Virus record (IMG/VR): IMGVR_UViG_3300006793_000204
Span: 1-27,867 of that record
Source: a virus
Direction: 5' to 3' (one strand)
DNA length: 27,867 nucleotides
Below, piece by piece: positions 6,150 to 12,723 of the stretch. A program made the position numbers and the translations under genes. The notes below the pieces were generated by a model. It searched no databases. It saw nothing but the letters and a program-made list of their open reading frames with translations, and was not told the origin of the DNA. How positions within the stretch are numbered: position 1 is the stretch's first letter; every line of letters starts with the position of its first letter.

Positions 6150-6163
6150 GTCGGTCTCCCGAC
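6150..6163 (-). promoter_or_regulatory. Leader hairpin with GAGA tetraloop at the ribosome site
   Basis: In the leftward transcript GTCGG and CCGAC flank GAGA, a 5-bp stem closed by a GNRA-type tetraloop. It ends where the AAGGAG ribosome site of the first early gene begins. It may protect the message or affect ribosome access. Confidence 0.4.
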
Positions 6164-6240
6164 GGTTTAGGTTTATCAAATCTGGGATATTTCCCCTCGA
6201 TTCGTTGGCACAACTTACCATGTACGTTTAGCTTAGTCCA

Positions 6241-6269
6241 GTATTATCGTGCAACTCCAACAATATCAA
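6241..6269 (-). promoter_or_regulatory. Sigma70-like promoter for the leftward early operon
   Basis: Read on the minus strand: TTGATA (6269-6264), a 17-base spacer, then TAATAC (6246-6241). Each hexamer is one or two changes from consensus and the spacing is ideal. Transcription would start near 6234, giving a leader of about 100 bases before the ATG at 6137. The site is bracketed by TTTAGC elements on both sides, so it is likely regulated. Confidence 0.6.
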
Positions 6270-6270
6270 G

Positions 6271-6328
6271 GTTTAGCAGATGTTTAGCAGATGGCTTAGC
6301 ATGAGGGAATCCGAGGAGTAGCATGCTA
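6271..6328. promoter_or_regulatory. Operator-like TTAGCA array and palindrome
   Basis: GTTTAGCAGAT occurs at 6271-6281 and again, identical, at 6282-6292; a third GGCTTAGCATG follows at 6293-6303. The TTAGCA cores are spaced 11 and 12 bases, one helical turn, directly upstream of the leftward -35. A perfect palindrome TAGCATGCTA (6319-6328) joins two inverted TAGCA half-sites. A related TTTAGCTTAG (6227-6236) covers the likely start point. This fits binding sites for a phage repressor or activator. Confidence 0.55.
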
Positions 6329-6343
6329 TCCTACGCGTACGGT

Positions 6344-6446
6344 GGGCTAAATGGGGGGTCGGGGTCAACGTAAACGGGGAAAAGTTGGCTACTCAACGGC
6401 CTTTGGAATGTGGAATCCGCTTTTGTGCGGGGGCGGTACGGGGGGG
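6344..6446 (+). other. G-run clusters with G-quadruplex potential
   Basis: Runs of 3, 6, 4 and 4 G lie at 6344-6346, 6353-6358, 6361-6364 and 6376-6379. Further runs of 5 and 7 G lie at 6429-6433 and 6440-6446. Four G-tracts with short loops can fold as a quadruplex on the plus strand. The surrounding phage DNA is AT-rich, so the strand bias stands out. No convincing gene overlaps. Confidence 0.45.
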
Positions 6447-6477
6447 AGAGACCTCCATAAAAATTACGAGCTAAAAT

Positions 6478-6521
6478 GCTTCCAAGTTGCTTACAGGTTG
6501 CCTACAGATTGCTTACAAGTT
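6478..6521. repeat. Four tandem 11-bp iterons (GCTTACARGTT)
   Basis: GCTTCCAAGTT, GCTTACAGGTT, GCCTACAGATT and GCTTACAAGTT follow one another without gaps at 6478, 6489, 6500 and 6511. An 11-bp period places all copies on the same DNA face, as in iterons or cooperative operators. They sit directly beside the AT-rich repeat block, matching plasmid and phage origin architecture. Confidence 0.75.
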
Positions 6522-6562
6522 GTACTTAAATAATTATTTTATAGAGAAGAAACCACCCTCAC

Positions 6563-6630
6563 TTATTTAATAAGTTATTTAATAAGTTATTTAATAGACT
6601 ATTTAATGGGTTATTTAATTAGCTATTAAT
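6563..6630. repeat. AT-rich 12-bp repeat block, candidate DNA-unwinding element
   Basis: TTATTTAATAAG occurs twice in tandem (6563-6574, 6575-6586), then TTATTTAATAGA (6587), TATTTAATGGG (6600), TTATTTAATTAG (6611) and a partial CTATTAAT (6623). Together with the iterons immediately to the left, this resembles an origin: protein-binding iterons next to easily melted AT-rich repeats. Confidence 0.7.
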
Positions 6631-6632
6631 CT

Positions 6633-6662
6633 GGTATAGGTACTGGTACTGGTACTGGTATA
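6633..6662. repeat. Hexanucleotide tandem repeat (GGTACT)
   Basis: Five 6-bp units: GGTATA, three copies of GGTACT, and GGTATA again. This is a perfect small microsatellite at the edge of the AT-rich block, prone to slippage. No coding function seen. Confidence 0.75.
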
Positions 6663-6665
6663 ATT

Positions 6666-6693
6666 ATATAATATTAGTATATTAATATTATAT
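6666..6693. repeat. AT-only inverted repeat with 11-bp arms
   Basis: ATATAATATTA (6666-6676) and TAATATTATAT (6683-6693) are perfect inverted copies separated by GTATAT. It could extrude as a cruciform or bind a dimeric protein. It lies between the origin-like repeats and the rightward genes. The stretch 6694-6751 shows nothing further. Confidence 0.65.
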
Positions 6694-6751
6694 GGAAAAT
6701 TTAGTAAATTCATTTTTATTTAGTATGGAACTAAAATGTGGTAATAGTTGT

Positions 6752-6779
6752 TTGCATTTCCCAAGAGTCATGATATATT
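6752..6779 (+). promoter_or_regulatory. Possible rightward promoter before the packaging genes
   Basis: TTGCAT (6752-6757), a 16-base spacer and TATATT (6774-6779) resemble a sigma70 promoter. It would start transcription at or next to the GTG at 6786, leaving almost no leader. The region is AT-rich, so such matches arise easily by chance. Confidence 0.3.
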
Positions 6780-6785
6780 AGCTAT

Positions 6786-7592
6786 GTGAAAGTTCATTGT
6801 CATGGAAAAGAGTTTGATGAATATTCCTTAACTGAGGCGATGAGATATAAAATCCCAGCCTTGTTTGATTGGCGTAAAGCTGAGAAGAATGATTGGATTG
6901 TCACATGGAATAATCGAGTTATACAAGTGTTTGCGCGGTTTGAGTTCAATAAACAGAATGTAAAACCGAGCGTAATTCTGCGAACAGGATATGGAGATAC
7001 ATCAACTGCTTCTAAACATATCTATGCAAAGGAAACCAAGTTTTTTGACGATATTAGTAAACCTTATGTGCATGCATTACCGCCTACAAGCAAACAAAAG
7101 GCGTACATCGAGAGACTCATTAACAAAAATTCGTTTGATGAGTTCGGAAACGCAAATGCTAATGACATTATCAGCGAGTATATGGCGGTTTTTAGCGACA
7201 ACAACCCAAAACAGGCTCTGCGTCGCGGACTAAGGATATTAAGAAAGAAATCAATAAAGGAAATGGTAAACCAATCACTAAAAGATAAGTTTGAATCACA
7301 TGGGCTTGACGACGATTATGTTGCTGTTAATCTAAAAACACTTGTTGATGACGGCGAGACACCTGATAGTGTTCGACTGTCAGCATTAAATCGTATTGGA
7401 GATGTTTTAGGGCATACTGCTAAAGAAAAAGAAGAGAAAGCTCAAAATATTATTATGATATCTGATGGGGACAAAAAATTGTTAGCACAAGTTAGGCAAG
7501 ATTTAAGCGACCAACAGATAAATCAACTGATGGCAAAGGTTAAAAAGGATGGCGTTGATGCCATTGTTGAAGACAACGATACCGAAGGCTGA
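6786..7592 (+). CDS. terS: Terminase small subunit (putative)
   Basis: 268 residues from a GTG with no ribosome site; a leaderless message or a later start (ATG at 6840) is possible. Residues ~98-150 are helical and basic ('SKQKAYIERLINKN...ALRRGLRILRKKS'). Residues ~155-215 read 'LKDKFESHGLDDDYVAVNLK' then 'LSALNRIGDVLGH', the helix pattern usual in small terminases that recognise DNA and form the ring feeding the large subunit. The C-terminus is acidic. Position, two small genes before the large terminase, supports the call. The extended N-terminal ~95 residues are unlike typical small terminases and may be an extra domain. Confidence 0.6.
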   Translation: MKVHCHGKEFDEYSLTEAMRYKIPALFDWRKAEKNDWIVTWNNRVIQVFARFEFNKQNVKPSVILRTGYGDTSTASKHIYAKETKFFDDISKPYVHALPPTSKQKAYIERLINKNSFDEFGNANANDIISEYMAVFSDNNPKQALRRGLRILRKKSIKEMVNQSLKDKFESHGLDDDYVAVNLKTLVDDGETPDSVRLSALNRIGDVLGHTAKEKEEKAQNIIMISDGDKKLLAQVRQDLSDQQINQLMAKVKKDGVDAIVEDNDTEG

Positions 7593-7767
7593 GTTCCAAG
7601 TTGAAATGGATGTTGAGCGCGATGCTTTTATCAACCTTGATGGCAAAATATACCCTCTGGATGGTGCGATAAGCGAATTGGTGGTATCAATGTTGGAAGA
7701 AATCGTTGTTTTGAGAGAACAAGTGGACACTTATACAAAATATATGGGTCAAGGGGGCGATGCTTAA
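7558..7767 (+). CDS. Small hypothetical protein between terminase genes (69 aa)
   Basis: 69 residues starting 'MPLLKTTIPKAEFQVEMDVE' at 7558, with AAGGA 8 bases upstream; an ATG at 7549 is too close to that site. It overlaps the end of the small terminase gene by 35 bases. A short beta segment ('DAFINLDGKIYPL') is followed by a long helix 'SELVVSMLEEIVVLREQVDT', suggesting a small coiled-coil dimer. The stop overlaps the next ATG by one base (TAATG). It may assist packaging, but this rests only on position. Confidence 0.6.
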   Translation: MPLLKTTIPKAEFQVEMDVERDAFINLDGKIYPLDGAISELVVSMLEEIVVLREQVDTYTKYMGQGGDA

Positions 7768-7892
7768 TGCCTGTGTACTATGGAACAGGAGAAATAAGGT
7801 ATTCAGACGGTGTATCCAGACTTATAAATACTTTAAAGAAAAAATCACGTGTAAAAAAGAGCATAAAAGGCAAGAAAAGGAAGAAAAAATGA
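7767..7892 (+). CDS. Very basic small protein (41 aa)
   Basis: 41 residues, 'MPVYYGTGEIRYSDGVSRLI' then a lysine/arginine-rich tail ending 'KGKKRKKK'. The start overlaps the previous stop (TAATG) and the TGA overlaps the next ATG (ATGA). The tail strongly suggests nucleic-acid binding. Its last codons also supply the AGGAAG ribosome site for the next reading frame, so the polylysine may partly reflect that constraint. Confidence 0.5.
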   Translation: MPVYYGTGEIRYSDGVSRLINTLKKKSRVKKSIKGKKRKKK

Positions 7893-7948
7893 GTCGATTC
7901 CATAAAATATTCTTTTTTTTGGCATATCTGTGCAAAGGATGGGGTTGA
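7889..7948 (+). CDS. Leader peptide or frameshifted 5' end of the large terminase (19 aa)
   Basis: An ATG at 7889 with a strong AGGAAG ribosome site opens a 19-codon frame, 'MSRFHKIFFFLAYLCKGWG', ending at 7948, just past the first ATG of the large terminase (7939). It has a run of eight T (7913-7920). A one-base backward shift on T TTT TTT would join it to the terminase frame. It may be a coupling leader or the true terminase N-terminus; sequence alone cannot decide. Confidence 0.4.
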   Translation: MSRFHKIFFFLAYLCKGWG

Positions 7949-9579
7949 AGTACGATTATACTCCCGAAGAACGGGAAAGTCTTCTAAGAAGAATGTATGT
8001 AGATATATTCTTTTTTGCTAAATTTATACTTGGAGACCCAGAACAGCCAATGAATTATCATATTCGGTCTAAATCTCCAGATTTTCACAAAGAAATTGTT
8101 AATAAGCTCCTTAGCATGGAAATCGGGTCAAAATTGGCTGTTGTTGCGCCACGTGGTCATGCAAAATCTACATTGATTAACTTAGTTTACCCCCTACATC
8201 GCATATTATTTGATGAAGAAAAATTTATTGTTTTAATTTCTGAGTCTGAAACGCAGTCTAAGTATTTCTTGCAAGCTCTTGGTAATGAAATAGAACATAA
8301 CGAAAAACTCCAGTATTTTTTTGGAGACCGCAAGGGTAAAACATGGGGAAAAGAGGAAAAAGAATTTATTGCTGGCTTTGATGAAGACGGCAAACCCAAT
8401 TCTTGGGTTAAAGTATTAGTTCGCGGTACTGGCCAAAAGGTTCGTGGGCTAAAGTATGGCGCTTACCGTCCTACTCTGACGATTATTGATGACGGGGAGG
8501 GTGAGCGCAATACGGCAACACCATTGTTACGCGAACAGTTTCGCGGGTGGCTGAATGGCGCTGTAATTGCAGGTAGCAATGATGCGCGCCTCATATTTAT
8601 TGGGACGATAGTGGATGAACAAAGTTATTTGAATCGTATTGCTGGGCCAATGTCTTTTGACCGTAAGGGTAATCGAAAACGTAAGGGTTGGGATACGATG
8701 TTTTATCAAGCTATTGTCCAAGATACACAAAAAGGGCTTTTTGTTGCCAGCGGAAAAGAAATAGTCAGACTCGACGGAGAACCAGAAGTATTATGGTCTG
8801 ACTATCGTTCCTACAAATGGTTAAGCGATGAGCGGGAACGGCTGATGTCCGAAGGTGACGTAGCCTATTTTTATCAAGAATACCAAAATATACCAATGGA
8901 CGACAGCTTTCGCGTCTTTAAGAAAGAGCATATTCAGTATTGGGATGGTTCGTTTGGTTATAACAATGACCAGCCCGTTATATATCTCGCGGAAGATGGA
9001 GAACGACGGGAAGTGCCTATTAATATATTTTTTGGTGTAGACCCTGCTTCATCTGAGAATGTAAAGGCGGATTATACGGTTATAATGGTTGTTGGCGTAG
9101 ATAAAGAACATAATATTTATGTAATTGACTATTTTCGCGGACAAGTAACTCCGATGGATGGTGCAGATAAAATTTTCGAACTGGCAGAAGTCTATAAACC
9201 GAAAGAAATCAAGATTGAAGAGACAGGACATGTGATGTTATCTGAATATGTTACCCAAAAGTCAAAAGAATTGGGACATTTCTGGAACATTACGCCCAAA
9301 CAAGCGATAAAGGGTAAATATTATCGAATAAAACAGCTTCAACCCTATTTTGCATCCAAAGCAATGTTTATTCGTGACGAACATTTCGAGTTGGAACAAG
9401 AATTATTAAATTTTAAAGAACATGGCTCATTTAAGAAAGATACACTTGATGCTTTGCGCTGGGCGGTAGATGATATGTATAAACCAAACGTGACTTATGA
9501 CGATGAAGGCAGTATTATCCCCTTCCAACCTAAAATGCGTGGCATGGATTGGCAAACAGGTGAAGTTATTTATGCATAA
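7939..9579 (+). CDS. terL: Terminase large subunit
   Basis: 546 residues from the ATG at 7939 (549 from a GTG at 7930); neither start has a good ribosome site. Numbering from the GTG: ATPase Walker A 'APRGHAKST' (73-81), Walker B 'LTIIDDGE' (183-190), then the RNase H-like nuclease with 'GVDPAS' (Asp 371), 'IKIEETG' (Glu 430) and 'KKDTLDALRWA' (Asp 504/507). These are the motor and cutting residues that translocate DNA into the prohead and cleave it. Length is normal for the family. Upstream initiation probably depends on the 19-codon frame described at 7889. Confidence 0.93.
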   Translation: MGLKYDYTPEERESLLRRMYVDIFFFAKFILGDPEQPMNYHIRSKSPDFHKEIVNKLLSMEIGSKLAVVAPRGHAKSTLINLVYPLHRILFDEEKFIVLISESETQSKYFLQALGNEIEHNEKLQYFFGDRKGKTWGKEEKEFIAGFDEDGKPNSWVKVLVRGTGQKVRGLKYGAYRPTLTIIDDGEGERNTATPLLREQFRGWLNGAVIAGSNDARLIFIGTIVDEQSYLNRIAGPMSFDRKGNRKRKGWDTMFYQAIVQDTQKGLFVASGKEIVRLDGEPEVLWSDYRSYKWLSDERERLMSEGDVAYFYQEYQNIPMDDSFRVFKKEHIQYWDGSFGYNNDQPVIYLAEDGERREVPINIFFGVDPASSENVKADYTVIMVVGVDKEHNIYVIDYFRGQVTPMDGADKIFELAEVYKPKEIKIEETGHVMLSEYVTQKSKELGHFWNITPKQAIKGKYYRIKQLQPYFASKAMFIRDEHFELEQELLNFKEHGSFKKDTLDALRWAVDDMYKPNVTYDDEGSIIPFQPKMRGMDWQTGEVIYA

Positions 9580-9594
9580 ATTAATATTTTTTTC

Positions 9595-9627
9595 TTGCAA
9601 TAAACGTCACATTAATGTAACATAACC
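9595..9627 (+). promoter_or_regulatory. Promoter-like site with 11-bp repeat before the portal gene
   Basis: TTGCAA (9595-9600), 17 bases, TAACAT (9618-9623) could be a promoter. The spacer holds GTCACATTAAT (9606-9616) followed by GTAACATAACC (9617-9627), with a palindromic core ACATTAATGT. The same element, 19 of 20 bases identical, precedes the fibre gene at 27217. A phage-specific operator or late promoter is likely. Confidence 0.45.
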
Positions 9628-9636
9628 TAAGAATAT

Positions 9637-11673
9637 ATGATAAAACTGAAAAAATTAAAGCTTGAAGACATTTCCGCCAATGATGTGCGGGATGAATATA
9701 CGTTATACCAATCAAATGCGATTGATTATCGGGCGCAGATGGCTGAAGATGAAGAATTTTACTTGGGTGTTCAGCTAACATCGGCACAAAAAGATTATTT
9801 ACTGAGTGTGGGGCAACCACCAGAGGCCAATAATAAAATTCGCCCTGCTGTGGAGCAGGTTTTGGCTAATATTGCAGGTGCATCTCCTGAGTGGGATGTT
9901 CACGCCACAGGCAAGACTGATAATGAAGTCGCTCACGTGTATAATGCGCTTTTAGACAAGGTTTGGTATGACAGCAATGGTGATAGACATTATCGGAGCG
10001 TGTGCCGTGATTTTATTGTAAAGGGAATTGGTTTTGTTTATGTATACCCAGATTGGCAGGCTGAAAATGGTGCAGGTGGTATCCGCATAAAACGTGTATC
10101 CCCCGAAAGTGTATATGTAGACCCAAATTCCATAGACCCATTTTTTAGAGATGCATCAAGTATTATTTTGTCTGACCTACATACGAAGGAATCTTTAAAG
10201 CATCATTTCCCTGAATATGCTGATATTATTGAAGATGCGCGTGAGGATGAATATAAGAATGAAATCGGCGCTGATGGCTATAACCGAGATAAAGTTCTTC
10301 GTCGGAATGATATTACGTCTGACGGTCAGCCAAAGGTTAGAAAATTTGTACGGTGGAGCTATGTGAATGTTCCCCATGTAATTGTCACGGATGTATTGAC
10401 GGGGAAATATGATACATTTGACCATGAACAATATTTAAAATTATCCAAAGAGGATAAATATAAATCATATATTAAGGCTGGGCAAGTTGAAGAACAGGTT
10501 ACTTATATTCGGCAAGTCCGCGAATTATTTGTAATTGGTGACAAGGTTATTTACGATGAAGTGTTGCCGATTGACCGATTTCCTCTTATTCCTGCGTGCA
10601 ATGAGCATAATGGAACCCCCTACCCTGCTGGTGATGTTCGTCATGCAAAGTCGCCCCAGCGAATGTTAAACCGAACAGAGGCATTGTTAATAAGCCATGC
10701 TACATCTACAGCCAGTTTTAAATTAATATATGAGGATGGTGCTTTAGACCCAGAAGAGATGGAGAAGTGGTTTGTTCCAAATGCAATTATACGTGCAAAC
10801 CCGAATGCGCTATCGAATGGCAAAATCAAGGAATTTGCCCCACCATCCATCAGTAGCCAGCTCTATTCTGAGAAACAGCGTTATGAAATCGACATAGAAA
10901 CGATTTTTGGTGCGTATAAATTTCAGCAGGGCGACCCTCGTGGCGCTGTTGGTACGGTGGGGGAAGCTCAGATAATAGATGAGGCATCATCACGGAAGCA
11001 GAATTGGAAGATATTGCCCGTATATGACATGTTGAACGAGGTTGGTAAATGTGTGGCTTTATATACGCCTTACGTTTACGATAAACAGCGTGTATTGCGT
11101 ATCGTGAACCCATTGGGAATCGAAAAAGAATTAACCATCAACGTGCCAGTTATTAATGATTATACAAAGGCTGTTGAGCGGATTTATGATGTAACGACTG
11201 CTGAAGTTGATATTCGTGTTGTAGTTGGAAGTACCCGTGCTAAAAGCCCAAGTGCTAATCTGTCGCGAGACATTTCACTTATGCAAGTTGGTATTTACGA
11301 TAAGATTCAGGTGATAATGAATATGGAAGGCGATGTTGATAAGACAGCTTTAATCGAGCGTATGGGCGAGATATCGAACCTGACATCAGAGAATGCTCAA
11401 CTAAAAGAGCAAAATAAAGAATTATCTGGTGATATACAAACCAGAGAACGAGAATTGTTTCATGCAAATATGCGGGCGGAAATCGCAAATGCCACAAAAC
11501 CTGTGGCTCAGGCTGTGAGCAACTTGCGTGCCACCGCAAAAGCAGAACAAGACAAGCAAAAGGAAATGACGCGAGAGACCGCAAGTGATTTAGCGTTTAT
11601 GTCCGATAGTGCGATTAACTCAGAAACGGAAGCCCCACCTCCTATTGAAGAGGGGATAATGGGAGTTGGGTAA
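9637..11673 (+). CDS. Portal protein (P22 type)
   Basis: 678 residues; ATG at 9637 without a clear ribosome site. Typical P22-like portal features: an N-terminal helical segment with 'NNKIRPAVEQVLANIAG', a core region 'RVSPESVYVDPNSIDP', and a stem/wing region near 'PLIPACNEHNGTPYPAGDVR'. The C-terminal ~100 residues form a coiled coil ('LTSENAQLKEQNKELSG', 'NMRAEIANATKPVAQ') like the portal barrel. Twelve copies form the ring at the head vertex through which DNA passes and to which adaptor proteins attach. Directly after the large terminase, as usual. Confidence 0.88.
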   Translation: MIKLKKLKLEDISANDVRDEYTLYQSNAIDYRAQMAEDEEFYLGVQLTSAQKDYLLSVGQPPEANNKIRPAVEQVLANIAGASPEWDVHATGKTDNEVAHVYNALLDKVWYDSNGDRHYRSVCRDFIVKGIGFVYVYPDWQAENGAGGIRIKRVSPESVYVDPNSIDPFFRDASSIILSDLHTKESLKHHFPEYADIIEDAREDEYKNEIGADGYNRDKVLRRNDITSDGQPKVRKFVRWSYVNVPHVIVTDVLTGKYDTFDHEQYLKLSKEDKYKSYIKAGQVEEQVTYIRQVRELFVIGDKVIYDEVLPIDRFPLIPACNEHNGTPYPAGDVRHAKSPQRMLNRTEALLISHATSTASFKLIYEDGALDPEEMEKWFVPNAIIRANPNALSNGKIKEFAPPSISSQLYSEKQRYEIDIETIFGAYKFQQGDPRGAVGTVGEAQIIDEASSRKQNWKILPVYDMLNEVGKCVALYTPYVYDKQRVLRIVNPLGIEKELTINVPVINDYTKAVERIYDVTTAEVDIRVVVGSTRAKSPSANLSRDISLMQVGIYDKIQVIMNMEGDVDKTALIERMGEISNLTSENAQLKEQNKELSGDIQTRERELFHANMRAEIANATKPVAQAVSNLRATAKAEQDKQKEMTRETASDLAFMSDSAINSETEAPPPIEEGIMGVG

Positions 11674-11699
11674 CTTCATAAACGGAAAAGGAGCATCGT

Positions 11700-12629
11700 G
11701 TGAGTAAAGCGACAAAAGAACAGCAGACCCAAGACATTGGCGACGATAACCTTATGAACGTATTGGATAAGTTCAATACATCTGAAGGCTCGGAGACCGA
11801 AGGCGCACCTGAAGTGGTGCTTGAAAGCCAACCTGAGACCGATGTGGAAGTGGAAGCTGATGAGCCTGCGAAAGAACAGGCTGTGGAAACAAGTGACGAC
11901 AGTAAGGAAAAAAGTTGGCTGATAGAAAATAAATTTCGAGATGATGATGATGGAAAATCGAAATTGGCTGAAGCATATCGAAATATGCAAAGTATGAAGG
12001 ATAAAGCAGAGCAAGAGTTGGGCAATCGAAACGAGCGTTATGAAAAGTTATCTGAACTTGATGAATGGCTGAAACAGAATCCAGAAATGGTAAAGATGAT
12101 GCAGAATGAAGTGCAGAAACAAGATGTTCGCGGTGGCTCCCCTCCTGCTAAACCTGAAGACTATGATGTATATGAAGAGAGTGTTGAAGGCAGTCTATCA
12201 GCAAAATGGCGTGGAGATTATGACGAATGGCTTATGGAACAAGGCGCAAAGAAAGCAATGCAATATGTGGACAGGCTTCGTGCAGAAGACCAGCAAATAA
12301 ATGCACAAAATTCTGAAATACAGGCTTTGAAGTCAATCGGTATGAGCGATGAAGAAATAAAACAATATTATAGCTTCATGAGCGCCCCTGAAAATGTTAC
12401 TCCGCAGAATATGGTTGAGGTATGGAAGAAACTCGACCCACAGGCTCAAAACACACAAGAAAGCGATAATGCGGAGTCAGAAGCTAATGTTTCAACTGAA
12501 AATGTTAAAAAGTCAATGACAAAAGTACCCAATGCGGGTGCAGTTGACGGAAAGACAGCGCCTGTAAAAAGTGCGCAAGATAAGCAAGTTGAATCATGGT
12601 GGACTGGCATTATGGCTAATTCAAGATAA
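11700..12629 (+). CDS. Head scaffolding protein
   Basis: 309 residues from a GTG preceded by AAAAGGAG. It has a strongly acidic N-terminal ~85 residues, a helical/coiled-coil centre ('LAEAYRNMQSMKDKAEQELG', 'YEKLSELDEWLKQNPEMVKM') and a C-terminal region ending 'ESWWTGIMANSR'. Acidic, helical proteins of this size between portal and capsid genes are the assembly scaffold that guides capsid shell formation and then leaves. No protease motif is seen. Confidence 0.8.
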   Translation: MSKATKEQQTQDIGDDNLMNVLDKFNTSEGSETEGAPEVVLESQPETDVEVEADEPAKEQAVETSDDSKEKSWLIENKFRDDDDGKSKLAEAYRNMQSMKDKAEQELGNRNERYEKLSELDEWLKQNPEMVKMMQNEVQKQDVRGGSPPAKPEDYDVYEESVEGSLSAKWRGDYDEWLMEQGAKKAMQYVDRLRAEDQQINAQNSEIQALKSIGMSDEEIKQYYSFMSAPENVTPQNMVEVWKKLDPQAQNTQESDNAESEANVSTENVKKSMTKVPNAGAVDGKTAPVKSAQDKQVESWWTGIMANSR

Positions 12630-12678
12630 AAAACTCGAAGCATAATAGACGTTAGCGGTTAGACGTTATACGTTGAGT

Positions 12679-12702
12679 CGATAGCTGTCATGGATGCTAT
12701 CG
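12679..12702 (+). promoter_or_regulatory. Hairpin upstream of the capsid gene
   Basis: CGATAGC (12679-12685) and GCTATCG (12696-12702) form a 7-bp stem with a 10-base loop, just before the AAAGGA ribosome site. No T-run follows, so it is unlikely to terminate; it may be a processing or stabilising element. Just upstream (12649-12674), GACGTTA occurs twice. Confidence 0.4.
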
Positions 12703-12723
12703 GGTTTGAAAGGAAAAAGCCTT

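Noticed and set aside
5959-6231. Plus-strand 90-codon frame opposite the first early gene
   Set aside because: It is antisense to a gene with a good ribosome site and promoter, and its own start has no ribosome site.
6351-6533. 60-codon plus-strand frame in the control region
   Set aside because: It runs through the G-run clusters and the iterons, has no ribosome site and shows no domain; repeat DNA explains the open frame.
6721-6785. Further regulatory RNA or tRNA before the terminase genes
   Set aside because: No cloverleaf, terminator or aptamer-like fold was seen; only a weak promoter match.
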